NCBI GenBank assembly: GCA_900617975.1
Contig: UZAE01000741.1
Span: 1 to 18,920 of the forward strand
DNA: 18,920 nucleotides
Direction: 5' to 3'
DNA from: Rodentolepis nana
Taxonomy: Eukaryota; Platyhelminthes; Cestoda; Cyclophyllidea; Hymenolepididae
Below, in pieces: positions 10,701 through 18,904 of this stretch. The notes below the pieces were generated by a model that ran no database searches, was not told where the DNA came from, and worked only from the letters and a program-made list of their open reading frames with translations. The position numbers were made by a program, and so were the translations under genes. Numbering within the stretch: position 1 is the stretch's first letter; every line of letters starts with the position of its first letter.

Positions 10701-13700
10701 AATGTCAGTTGTAATTGGCTTACCACCTTCCCACCTTCTATAGGGTAAGTTATCTCATTCGTATTCTTACATTATGCCTTGAAATATTCTTGTTTAGGAA
10801 TAATCCTAGGTCAGTATTATTCAATTCGAAACTCCTTTACTTTTGGGCGAAAAGAAAGGTTGACACTTTCTATGACTATCTTAGGTGTCTTTGGTATTAA
10901 ATTATTAACCAAGCATTAGAGATGGTCATCTTGGTCGCTATTTCGGCTACTCAAGAGTACTCATAGAAAACTTGACAGTAGCTTGGTAAATATTATTTGG
11001 TTACTTCAGAATGGGTCTGTGCTTTGGGTGTTTGTTTTCAACACTTTTCGCAGACAGTAAAAATAACGAATGGCGCGAAAATAGTGCAACCATCATTCAT
11101 CATCTTATCGTCCAGTCTCTAATTACCTTGGATCTCTTAGTGGCTTAGACGCTCCTGCAATTATATACCAATATTCTATGATCTATCGGTGTTGACTCAT
11201 TGTTGCAGTTATGCAAAGTATTGTTAATCACCATATCGTTCAATTCCCATTGGGTGCAGCGTTGGTAACACATAATTTAAAGTAGAGAGGTGGTATTTCG
11301 TAACCACTGAGAGGAGAAATTCGCATTATTCGCCCTTTCTTGGGCTAAAAATAACTAGTGCATTTTTGCATCCACGTCATTAGATTTGCGCTAATGAATG
11401 CTAATCTGGTAACCTCTCCCATATTCACAGGTCTTCATAAAGTATAAAATAAATGTTGAACAGACATTTCTAGTCTTCCTATTTGGTTGCTCAGGGCTGG
11501 TAGCTGAGTGAATTGGGATAAATCTCCTAGATACTCCAGATTTAGTGGCACTAGTCTATTGCTATCAAAAGTCTGAATGTTGCCTGACTTGTGCTTATCA
11601 TATTTGTTTAATAACTTTAACATTTGGGATTTTATTGACGTGGAATGTTGCATAAAAAATTCAGAGTTTTGAATAGGAAAAAATCCTAACTCAATGTGTC
11701 CAAACAAACTGCCTGATTATATATGATTCATTTTTTGTGGTTGAGCAATAAATTGCTTATTAACTTCCCTACCACTATTGTTTGTTTATAATAAATACTT
11801 TTGAGAAGGGGTAAAACTAAATTTGCCATGATGACTTTGTTGAATGTAATAGGAAGTAAGTATCGTTATTTATCTACCTCATTGTGCATTTGTGGGGGGG
11901 GGGGTTACATTCCAATTAATTTATTGTTCTGATGTTATATTTGGCGCCCTCTCCTATTCTTTACTTGTTATTCTTCATTCACGAATTTTCTCATTTGTTT
12001 ATAGTAATCTTCGGGACTTGAAGATCTTCAAGGCGGGAGAGAACGATATTACCGAACTACCCCCGGAAATAGGTACGATTCTTATCCGCTTCTCCGAATG
12101 AATATCCTCATTGATTTCTTAGTGAAATCACACTGCTCACTGGTATTGCCTTTAGTTGCCTTTGGAGGTCTTGGTTTCATATAGAGTCCTTTTGCCTTCA
12201 GTGCTTCATTTTGTGGTTTCTCCATCTGTGGTCAAATAGCGGAAGAATATTTCTTGCTTTGGAGAATAGTGTGTAATGTTCCCGAAGCTAGCAAAGTTAT
12301 GACCTCTTCCAACTTTATGGGCTCCATTACCTCCAAGTAGAGAGGCAATGAAGCTCTTATTTTAGACTTTTATTGGAAAACATAGAGCTGAAATTTCCCT
12401 ATTTAAGCTCAACAAGTAATAAAAGAAGCTAATTTTTAAAGGTGCTTTTCAGGTATTAGTCCTAATGAATGGTGTGAAGGACGAGTAAACTGGGCACGCG
12501 AATTAACGGCCAATTTTTTTATTTAAATGAAGGAACGTTTTATCCACTATATTTGATGTGTGTGTATCTATTTCCCCAATGATGTTTATTCCTGTGGCTA
12601 TTTCCATCAAAATTTATAACTTTTGTGGTTGCAGAAATCATTGGCACATTATTTGTCTTATTATCACACTGTAGACGTGTTTCATTGATAAGTTCCAATT
12701 TTGCCTTATTTTCGAATTCTGTTTGTGTTAAGCTCGATCATTTTATCACTCATTAACTATACATGACAGATGTCTTCTTTGGGAGGCCTTTTATCAAGTG
12801 CATTCACACCCTGGTCTCCAAGTTCTTTCTCGGTGTTAAATGGATGATGACTTTCACAAGTTTGGCACGGGTTACCCTAATAAATTCGAGGCGTTACAAT
12901 CTTTCCATTGGCTCCTATTCGCAGCCATTTAATACCTTATAGCCATGATTTGACTCTTGTTCAATTTTTTTGTCCTAGGTAAGGAATATAATTTCAACAA
13001 AAAAAACATGTTAAGTGTCCACAGAATGAACGAAAATATGTTGAGTGCTCTGCGAAGTTCTTTACAAGCTTTGTCGCGTGCAAAGTACATAGAAAACCGA
13101 GACTTGCCATTCTAATGGTATGAAATTACGAATAGGCTGTCTGTCTCATAGGTAGAGTAGAAAGTTGGTATATGTGATATATATCACTGAACGTATTGAA
13201 GTTAAAGACTGATCTTAGGCCACTTTCAATATCCCCTTTAATACGTTCCTAATTCATTCAAGCTGGATATGTTCCTCGTTGTTTCCGTTCCCCTTGTTAA
13301 TTTGGCCATTCATTTTGTAGGCTTATTAACAAATTAACGGGATTAATAGATAAAGGATGAATCTTATTGAAAGCCACATAGTGTCATGGAAATTTATTAT
13401 TTTTAGGCAGAAAGGAGGGAATTTATTTATATTTGTCTTCTTTGCCTATAGGTAACATGGCCAACCTACACGATTTCTACCTGAACGACAACCATAATTT
13501 GAATAATATTCCCGCAGAGATGTCACAATGTCCGGTGTTAACTATCCTCAGTGTCGAGAATTGTCCCCTCCGCGATTTGCCCCAGCCAATTGTCAATGGA
13601 GGCTCCGCTATGATCATCTATGTATGTTTTGAACTTGACAATTATTTCCTTTCCGATTCCATGAGCCAAAGAGAAGAGAGCCTTATAAATGCGTGGTAGA

Positions 13701-15085
13701 AACAGGAAATGTCGAAGTTGAACCTGAGGAGAAATTACACCTGGATTTACATTTATAAAGAGCTTGCAAGCAGTTAAAATAGTTACCAGACAGTACGAGA
13801 GCCCAATTATATAGTTTGATTTAAAGATTTAACTAGTAAGGGGCTGAAAAGGAAGTGATTTCTGATCTACCTACTTATTAGATCTTGCCGAATAAAACCT
13901 TAGAACTGTCAATCATTAATAACCCACTTAAAGATTAATCTGACAATGGGAGTATGGCTTGTCTATTGGTGTAATTAAGTGGAAGTAAATCTTTAAATAT
14001 TTCTGTTTTTACCGTATGCATCGTTGCTCTTTAACTATTCTACAATCTACTGGTATAGAAAAGGGCCTACTCGGATGAAATGCCTCAATTAAGCTTCGAT
14101 AAGGGTTACTTTGGTATACAATTGCTTGCACCAAGGTGCTAAGGAGGCCTTCAAGAATAATAAGATTAATTTTACTATCGCAAGTTGGATAGTCGAACCC
14201 ATGGAAATTCGTGTTAGAGCAGTGTAAGGCAATACTTGTGGCTGAGCGCTTTTTTCACATTAAATGAAACTGTAGTAACTGGTGATGCTCTGTTTCTGAA
14301 TGTCTTGTGTAGTTAAAGAGATGTGGCTGCGTCAATAAAAAGCGTCCTCGGTTCCGGTGAAAATTATATTCGATTTTAAAGATTATAGTAGTTTTTATCT
14401 TCTTTTTTATGCCGTTACTCAGGAATAATCTTATTGGGTATTGATTAAGTTATTTTAGTCATTTCTGAGCTTTGAGTTACTCAGTTCAGCACAAAATTCT
14501 GCGCATGTTTTATTCCCTAAAATCATTAAAATTGTCCAGTGTCCTATGAAACTCCATTTCATGTACCTACAAACACTTACATATTGTGCTTTTTATCCTA
14601 AATTGAAGGGATTTATTGGTGCATTTCCTTTGCTTGCTGTTCCTGTTAGGTTACTGTCTAGTTTCTCCAACCCTTTTTCACACAATAATTTGCCCTTTTT
14701 GTAGCCAAACTTTGGGCTCTTTTTACTCGTTAATTGTTTTGAATTTGGTGTATTTGCTACGGTGTTCGTTCAAATTAATATACAATACATGTTAATTAGT
14801 GTCAGTAGCACCCCTTGAATGGAAGCGATACATTTTATCCAGAATTTTCCTAACACCCTCCGATTAAAAATACTCAAATTCAACAACTCCTTTTGGGCCC
14901 CTGCACTTAATTATTTCGGTCGCTTGATGTGAAGCGATAATTCTTGAAAGCCTTACCTTTACCGAAATTTTTACCTTCTTCAAAAGCTCACTTTTAATTG
15001 TTCCTCTAAATGTGTTCTGTTTCCTTCTTTTTTACAGTTTTTGCAACAAGTTTTACAACTGCGTCGCCAGCATACAACCCTCTGA
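1642..15085 (+). CDS. SHOC2: SHOC2 / SUR-8 / SOC-2 orthologue, leucine-rich repeat scaffold (5'-partial, 10 exons)
   Basis: The exons join as 1642-1765, 1848-1956, 6489-6582, 8358-8462, 8548-8665, 9957-10081, 10587-10744, 12005-12072, 13452-13621 and 15038-15085. This gives 1119 nt: 372 codons plus a stop, with all nine junction phases agreeing. The product is fifteen consecutive 23-24-residue LRRs of the type LxxLxLxxNxLxxLPxxI, then a short tail. Diagnostic matches to SHOC2, from memory of the human protein, are CTQIT at the second/third repeat border, RNCF..FPPGG in the sixth repeat, LNDN and ENCPL in the last two, and a final IV.GG...II.FL. Human SHOC2 has 366 residues from the equivalent point, so only the N-terminal part (disordered tail and first repeats) is missing, upstream of the window. 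In the known family, SHOC2 holds MRAS-GTP and the phosphatase PP1C together and promotes removal of the inhibitory RAF phosphate, raising ERK signalling. Other LRR proteins (LRRC40, Erbin, Scribble) fit less well. Confidence 0.93.
1848..1956 (+). CDS. SHOC2: SHOC2 exon 2 of window (end of LRR 2, LRR 3, start of LRR 4)
   Basis: The acceptor is TTGTGTAG ending at 1847; the donor is GTAAGT at 1957. The split serine codon (A + GT) is followed by LGQCTQITDLYLHYNQ and LPETIGNLTHL. The CTQIT and TIGNL stretches are nearly those of human SHOC2. It leaves two bases (AA). The intron before it is only 82 bp. Confidence 0.93.
2066..2105 (+). repeat. tRNA-like relic with A/B-box-like motifs (possible SINE head)
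   Basis: TAGCGTGGTGC at 2066 resembles a pol III A box. AGAGGTTGCAAATTCGATG, ending near 2105, resembles the variable/T-arm of a tRNA with its B box. The two boxes are about 20 bases apart, shorter than in a tRNA, so an internal deletion would be needed. An 8-bp inverted repeat (AGCGTGGT 2067-2074, ACCACGCT 2140-2147) encloses the unit. A functional tRNA is excluded. Confidence 0.3.
3041..3174. repeat. 15-bp direct repeat pair (3041-3055, 3160-3174)
   Basis: TGAACAGCTTGTGAT occurs twice, 119 bases apart, inside the same intron. The flanks diverge at once. It could be a small duplication or the target-site duplication of a 104-bp insert. Confidence 0.6.
3211..3275 (+). repeat. tRNA-like pseudogene or SINE head
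   Basis: TGGTGCAATGC at 3218-3228 fits the A-box consensus at nearly every fixed position and is followed by TTATCA, as in many tRNAs. AGGTCATGGATTCGCGTC, ending at 3271, fits the end of an anticodon arm plus a B box. The box spacing of about 33 bases is that of a real tRNA. The 7-bp acceptor stem does not close and the T stem is broken, so this is a relic, not a working tRNA. Confidence 0.42.
4782..4791. repeat. Homopolymer run of ten C
   Basis: Ten consecutive C lie in a pyrimidine-rich stretch of the intron. Run length may be uncertain in the underlying reads. Confidence 0.7.
6489..6582 (+). CDS. SHOC2: SHOC2 exon 3 of window (LRR 4-5)
   Basis: The acceptor is CATTTTAG ending at 6488; the donor is GTGAGT at 6583. 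AA + A restores a lysine codon, then YNRLVEIPESLAKCTR and LDEFNVENNQLSSLP follow. Human SHOC2 has [20 protein letters not shown] here, so the match is close. It ends in phase 0, just after the LP of the fifth repeat. Confidence 0.94.
6583..8357 (+). other. Intron (1.8 kb) of SHOC2, with a possible decayed reading frame
   Basis: It is bounded by GTGAGT and CTTCTTTTAG. It contains five TTA units at 6744-6758. From 7171 to 7575 one + frame of 134 codons has only three internal stops (7243, 7285, 7387), a terminal TAG at 7573 and AATAAA at 7587-7592. A 126-codon open frame lies on the opposite strand over the same bases. Neither is recognised. The rest, about 7600-8357, is T-rich with no feature seen. 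Confidence 0.75.
8358..8462 (+). CDS. SHOC2: SHOC2 exon 4 of window (end of LRR 5, LRR 6)
   Basis: The acceptor is CCTTCTTTTAG ending at 8357. It has 35 codons, phase 0 at both ends, starting TNLLANMAQVRNVTFSRNCF and then FPPGGRDQYSHVT. The NCF...P.GG element matches the human sixth repeat of this block (RNCFQLYPVGG). The donor is the weak GTCGGT at 8463. It is chosen because it alone keeps phase 0 and joins VT to SLNMDHNRI without gap or insertion. Confidence 0.88.
8548..8665 (+). CDS. SHOC2: SHOC2 exon 5 of window (LRR 7-8)
   Basis: The acceptor is CCATCTGTAG ending at 8547; the donor is GTATGC at 8666. It has 39 codons plus one base, starting SLNMDHNRITVVRPDVL and continuing VTKLNLRDNEIANLHPE. 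SLNMxHNRI is almost identical to human SHOC2. The usual LP is replaced by VRP in repeat 7 and LHP in repeat 8. Confidence 0.93.
8666..9956 (+). other. Intron (1.3 kb) of SHOC2
   Basis: It is bounded by GTATGC and CTTTTTTCAG. The only distinctive element is a run of eleven G at 9676-9686. I see no RNA gene, repeat pair or coding sequence. Confidence 0.85.
9676..9686. repeat. Homopolymer run of eleven G
   Basis: Eleven consecutive G lie in the intron before exon 6 of the window. The flanks share no sequence with the other G run at 11894. Confidence 0.7.
9957..10081 (+). CDS. SHOC2: SHOC2 exon 6 of window (end of LRR 8, LRR 9, start of LRR 10)
   Basis: The acceptor is a strong TGCTTTTTTCAG ending at 9956; the donor is GTGGGT at 10082. 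G + AT gives aspartate, then LRHWNKLVELDLGSNHLSSL and PEELEALESLEMFRLSYNQLR. The W and VEL of human FGTWTSMVELNL are kept. It ends in phase 0. Confidence 0.92.
10082..10586 (+). other. Intron (0.5 kb) of SHOC2
   Basis: It is bounded by GTGGGT and TTTATTATAG. An open frame reads through the donor for about 60 codons, but the splice fits the LRR alignment without gap. Nothing else was seen. Confidence 0.88.
10587..10744 (+). CDS. SHOC2: SHOC2 exon 7 of window (LRR 10-12)
   Basis: The acceptor is TTTATTATAG ending at 10586; the donor is GTAAGT at 10745. It has 52 codons plus GG: RLPNTLGKLQRLRVLDLESN, QLESLPLSIGDLVN, LQDLNVSCNWLTTFPPSI. LDLExNxLESLP is the same as in human SHOC2. It is the longest run of canonical repeats on one exon here. 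Confidence 0.94.
10745..12004 (+). other. Intron (1.3 kb) of SHOC2
   Basis: It is bounded by GTAAGT and TTTGTTTATAG. It contains a small hairpin (CATTAG 11378-11383 with CTAATG 11391-11396) and a run of eleven G at 11894-11904, about 100 bases before the acceptor. A lone B-box-like GTTCAATTCCC sits at 11238-11248 without a convincing A box. Confidence 0.85.
11894..11904. repeat. Homopolymer run of eleven G near a splice acceptor
   Basis: The G run is 100 bases upstream of the acceptor at 12003-12004. G runs can bind hnRNP H/F-type splicing factors in animals, but a role here is only inference. Confidence 0.7.
12005..12072 (+). CDS. SHOC2: SHOC2 exon 8 of window (end of LRR 12, LRR 13)
   Basis: The acceptor is TTTGTTTATAG ending at 12004; the donor is GTACGA at 12073. 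GG + T completes glycine, then NLRDLKIFKAGENDITELPP and EI follow, with G split to the next exon. GEN and LPPEIG match human GENLLTHLPEEIG. It is short (68 nt), but both flanking phases agree. Confidence 0.92.
12073..13451 (+). other. Intron (1.4 kb) of SHOC2
   Basis: It is bounded by GTACGA and TTTGCCTATAG. A 59-codon ATG frame at 12763-12942 is unrecognised. A perfect 14-bp palindrome, GTGATATATATCAC, lies at 13174-13187. No repeat or RNA gene is recognised. Confidence 0.83.
13174..13187. repeat. Perfect 14-bp palindrome
   Basis: GTGATATATATCAC reads the same on both strands. It is AT-rich and intronic; probably chance. Confidence 0.6.
13452..13621 (+). CDS. SHOC2: SHOC2 exon 9 of window (LRR 14-15)
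   Basis: The acceptor is TTTGCCTATAG ending at 13451; the donor is GTATGT at 13622. G + GT gives glycine, then NMANLHDFYLNDNHNLNNIP, SVENCPLRDLP, and PIVNGGSAMIIY. The paired motifs YLNDNxNL and ENCPL with IVxGG are the strongest SHOC2 signature in the window. It ends in phase 0. Confidence 0.95.
13622..15037 (+). other. Intron (1.4 kb) of SHOC2
   Basis: It is bounded by GTATGT and CTTCTTTTTTACAG. The recognisable content is a minus-strand tRNA-like relic at about 14185-14250. The remainder shows no coding or RNA features. Confidence 0.85.
14185..14250 (-). repeat. tRNA-like relic on the minus strand (possible SINE head)
   Basis: Read on the minus strand, AGCGCTCAGCC (14250 down to 14240) resembles the D-arm/A box GCTCAG of tRNAs. 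CCATGGGTTCGACT, ending at 14191, is a near-perfect B box preceded by tRNA-like CCATG. The box spacing of about 40 bases is within tRNA range. No closing acceptor stem is seen, so this is a pseudogene or the head of a SINE inserted antisense to SHOC2. Confidence 0.42.
15038..15085 (+). CDS. SHOC2: SHOC2 last coding exon (C-terminal tail and stop)
   Basis: The acceptor is CTTCTTTTTTACAG ending at 15037. It has 15 codons, FLQQVLQLRRQHTTL, then TGA at 15083-15085. Human SHOC2 continues FLKMQGPYRAMV after the same point, so FL and the tail length agree but the tail sequence does not. The final three residues TTL fit a class I PDZ-ligand pattern (T at -2, hydrophobic at 0). Confidence 0.88.
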   Translation, partial: FLQQVLQLRRQHTTL

Positions 15086-17634
15086 GATGGAGGAGAAAGG
15101 AGATGTTAAATTTCGTCGTCATCTGACGCCCTTCCTTTTATGTCGTTCCTCCATAAGATCAGTCTACTCTTCTCGTAAGTCCCATAATTTCTCATTTTTG
15201 CTACTAAAATGCGTATAGTAGCAGCAGTGCCTTCTATATTGGTCGTTTTACTAAAGATGATTGCTGATCACCAATGCTTTTGTCATTGTGTCAACAGAAT
15301 TGAATTCATAGCAGTACTTAGTTCTCGATTTCTTTCTAATCTTCATCGTGTCATTTATCAAGTGTGCCTTATTAACTGAAAGATTCAAATGGGTGGATAT
15401 TTTCAGTCGAGTTCAATCTTCATCGAAGTTCTGGTTAATTAGGAGTTTATTTTTGGCAATTTTTCAAGATGAAAATTATACCTCTTGATTTTATTTAAAT
15501 TGAAGTTCTGTTGACGCAAATATTAACACTTGCGTAGCCTAGATTACCCAGTAGTTCAGATTGGGGTAGAGATAAGGAAAGGATTCTCTCTGAAACACCG
15601 ATCCCTCTTTTCGCTTTTTCATTTGTTTTGGGTAGATTCACTGCGTGGATAAGTGGTGTGTAATTGATTAATTCTGGCCTTTAGGAAGGAATTCTAAATT
15701 CAGGCCTTATGAATTTAGTTTAGTAATAAGAAAAGTATTTGTTCGTTCTTCCCATCCCTATGATTTGTTGACCTTAATAACCGTATAGGCATGTTAGAAC
15801 GTCTATTCATTCTTGCATTATGCTGAAGACCATTTTTTTTCACTTGGGCAATATTTCAGCAATTTGCTATGTGAGATTGTGCTTTTGCCTTATAAATAGC
15901 TTCCACGTAATATTGATCTGTCGGTTTTTCTTGTGTCTCTGTCTGTCCTTTACTCCACACTTTTGTCCTGCTCTAATTACTCGGATATATTGAAGTCTAC
16001 TTTTAAATTACCTGTCTACTTCACTTGCATCTAATTCCGCAATTTTTATTCACTTTGTGAAGAGACTAGGAAATATGCAATTACGAAGTGTAAGAAAATG
16101 TAAACATTTTTAATGTCATGGAAAAGTTAATAAAATTAGCATATTCTATTTTTGACTATTCCTCCTGCATTTATTAATTTGTCCATATCCCCACCTACTG
16201 CCTTATTGGTTAATGCGGTTATCAATCAAATTCAAGACTTTCCTATTCTTCTCCCTAAGTCTTGAGAGCATTAATCAGTGCATTTCAGTGCCCACCTAGG
16301 TTATATTAGTGACTACCATGGTCGATATTGGCTAATATTAAGTTTTTTGTGTAGTATCCCAACTTGTCCAAACTCCTTCAATGGAAACCATCAACGTTCG
16401 TCGGCAGGAGAATTTATTCCATCTCCTTAAATAGACTCTTATCATTGTTTTCAATCGACCAACCCCTTAGGCATGCTTTGCAACCAGCTTTAGTGGTTAC
16501 AGCATGCGTTTCATAGTCTATTTGTGCTATATCTTTGTAATTTTTGTTTACGAAATATCTGTCAGTCGATAAACATTTGATTTTATCTTTGAAGGTACAA
16601 CTATTATGTCATTGTTTACTTTTAAATTCAATGGAGTTTATTATAACTGGAAGATAGATGTTAAAAATTCAAACGAGTGTTTCTTGAATCATTTATTACT
16701 TGCATATTTCTTTATTACGATTGAAAACTTGTCTCTATGGGAGCATATCGACTTTTGAACGTGGAAGCACGCTTCCCATGTGAGTGGCTTCGGGAGCAAT
16801 TTATTTACTCATTGCTCTGAGAATACATTGCTTAGACGGGGAGATGTCTTCGAGTTGTCAGGTTAAAACTTGTTTCCCCCTCACCCTTGTATCTTCTGAT
16901 TGCATGGTTCGTTTGCTTCAGCTCGGTTTAAGCATCTGTCGAGAAAACGTCAATTATAGTTTCCACCAGCTTCATTATGCTATCCCATTCTCACCAACAT
17001 GTCGTTTAGGGAATCCGACGCATGATCAGGGAAAGTCGCCTTCAAATCTGTTGGAAATTTCGAAGTGTCAATTTACTTCCACTTGAGGTTTAAAAAATTT
17101 AAGACTTATTAAATCCATAATCAATATAATGCTATTTGTTTACCTTGGTACTTTGTTTTGCAATCTGCCATGGTTTTTATGGAATCTGTTGCCTCGTTTA
17201 TTTATTGCTCTTAGTTTATTATTGGTCATTTTAAGGTCTTAAGGAGTCATTGAGGATTTGTCTCCGTTTTCTCTTTCTCTGCCTTGAGGGAAATAACGAT
17301 GCAAGAATACTGGATCACTGACATTTTAATTGCACGCGAGTGTTCGCTGAAAGCTCTACCATGGAAATAAGTGTTTCGGGATCTCAATAAATTTAAAATA
17401 TGCGCATGTACCCCATTACAAGATGCTACGTACCTTTTAACTACAAATGCTAATTGTTCGAATTGTCAAGAATAAGACATTGTTAAAAAACACTGCTCTT
17501 TATTTCCCCTTAACGAAATCAATATCTTATTTTAATTCTCTTCCTAATTTATGCCTTACGTCTGTATTGCTTATGTCAACGAACTGATCTCTTGTTGAAG
17601 GGTGTACATGATTGTTGTCATTTTTCGTATTCAA
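15086..17634 (+). other. SHOC2 3' UTR and downstream region
   Basis: After the stop I see no AATAAA until 16129-16134, so the 3' UTR may be about 1 kb. A good donor, GTAAGT at 15175, lies 90 bases after the stop and could start a 3' UTR intron. A stretch of higher GC at about 16740-17090 holds a 100-codon open frame without an ATG start, unrecognised. Otherwise it is plain AT-rich sequence. Confidence 0.65.
16129..16134 (+). terminator. Candidate poly(A) signal AATAAA for SHOC2
   Basis: It is the first AATAAA I find on the + strand after the SHOC2 stop, about 1.04 kb downstream, followed by a T-rich stretch. Variant signals nearer the stop cannot be excluded. Confidence 0.35.
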
Positions 17635-18904
17635 TTACTCGAATTTGGAACATCTGTCTATGAAGCAGTCCAACATACATTCCCCTAATCCATATTGAAC
17701 AGCTTTATTTTTCTCCGCGTTCAGGTGCTTTTTCATAATGCAGAGTATAAAAAGTTTCTCATCAACATGATTATCAGATGGCCATGGTGGATCTTTAGCA
17801 TCATTCGAAGCTTTCTTAAACATGACATTTATACTAAAGGTTGATTCAAAAATGAAATCAGCTACTTCAAATTCCGGGACTTAAAGGTGGTTCATCCGAT
17901 GGGCAGGCTTCTGATGCTTTTAGTGGCCTGACTTGTTGTCTTCTTTAGTTCTTACGGCATTCGATTAGATTTTCCTGCTATCTCGCGTCTACACTGTGTT
18001 TACTTCTTGAAGGCCCATCGCAGCCCCAATGTTATCGAATATGAGAACATAGGAGAAAGTTTAAGCGCTATCGTTCTAGAAGCTAGTTATTATGGGCTGT
18101 TTTAGTTGTTGGAAGGGAAGCCGTTAATATTCTCAACTACAGCCTATAGCGAAATAAAAGTAGCTAAGTTCCTCCCATCACGTGACACCCTTGGTTGGCT
18201 AGTTGATTTGGTTTAGCCTATTATTTTTCTCCTCCATTTTCCTTGCCCCCTTAAAATTTTCGTTTGTTGCCTTCATATACCTGTCTCTGTGTTTTCCTCA
18301 TTGCTCTCTTGCCTCCTTATTCTGATCTTGTGAGGTGACGGGCGTGAATGAATAAAGCAGTTCTAAAATACCTTATTCACTTCGCTCATATCCCTCAATG
18401 CGATTAATTTGGCTTTTGCTTTGCTCGTTACCACAACTAGAACCCTAATCGCCTTTAAGACAGCAAGTGTAGGTCCTTAGTAAATCTTTAATCGTCCGCA
18501 CACCACTGCTCTAGTACACTAATCTTTAGTTGGCATTCTAGTTCCCTTGCTAAGATTGATGTTATTGACTCAGCATTAAGGGCTATATGGTTAAGAGTGC
18601 ACGCTAGTCTTTTAGAATCTTTTATGGTCATTTATAATCCAAGATTAAACTTAAAGGTCTAGCATTGCCCAAGAATTCGCTTAAATTATTTGTTTCCTTT
18701 CAGACCCTTAATCACCACGTTTTCGTACCTTCTCTTCGTCATCGCACACACGCACCTCGAAGTGAAGTTCAGTACGCTCTCATTGAAGGTGTATTCACCG
18801 CCAACCAAATCGCCCCTCAATTTTACCTTTTTTCGTGCAACAGGTGGATCCTCTGTCTCATTCTCCTCCTCATTTCTTTTCCTCCCTCTTCCTTTTTGTT
18901 TCAT
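17635..18904 (-). CDS. Possible convergent two-exon hypothetical gene
   Basis: A minus-strand model joins 18904-18729 to 17833-17635. It starts with an ATG with A at -3 and uses a GTACGA donor at 18728. An acceptor AACCTTTAG lies before 17833, and TAA ends it. Phases agree and it gives 124 codons. The first exon is basic and acidic (KGRGRKRNEEENETED), then a less charged part including LRGDLVGGEYTFNES. The second exon contains DPPWPSDNHVDEKLF and KHLNAEKNKAVQYG. A minus-strand AATAAA lies at 17504-17499, 131 bases after the stop. I do not recognise the protein. Stop-free stretches of this size occur by chance in such DNA, and the CT-rich right end is open in several frames, so confidence is low. 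If real, it is tail-to-tail with SHOC2. Confidence 0.22.
17834..18728. other. Unassigned stretch (intron of the minus-strand model, or intergenic)
   Basis: On the + strand, a strong acceptor-like TTGTTGTCTTCTTTAG ends at 17948. It opens a 52-codon frame with stop TAG at 18103 and AATAAA at 18153-18158, so a + strand terminal exon is also possible. No repeat or RNA gene was seen. Confidence 0.4.

Noticed and set aside
11201..11248. Fourth tRNA-like unit (B box GTTCAATTCCC)
   Set aside because: The B box is good, but the A box fits poorly and no tRNA-like sequence joins the two.
12763..12942. 59-codon ATG frame in the intron before exon 9
   Set aside because: Overlapping frames look equally open, no homologue is recognised, and its length is within chance.
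16784..17086. 100-codon + strand frame downstream of SHOC2
   Set aside because: It begins at GTG rather than ATG, is unrecognised, and its only support is somewhat higher GC.
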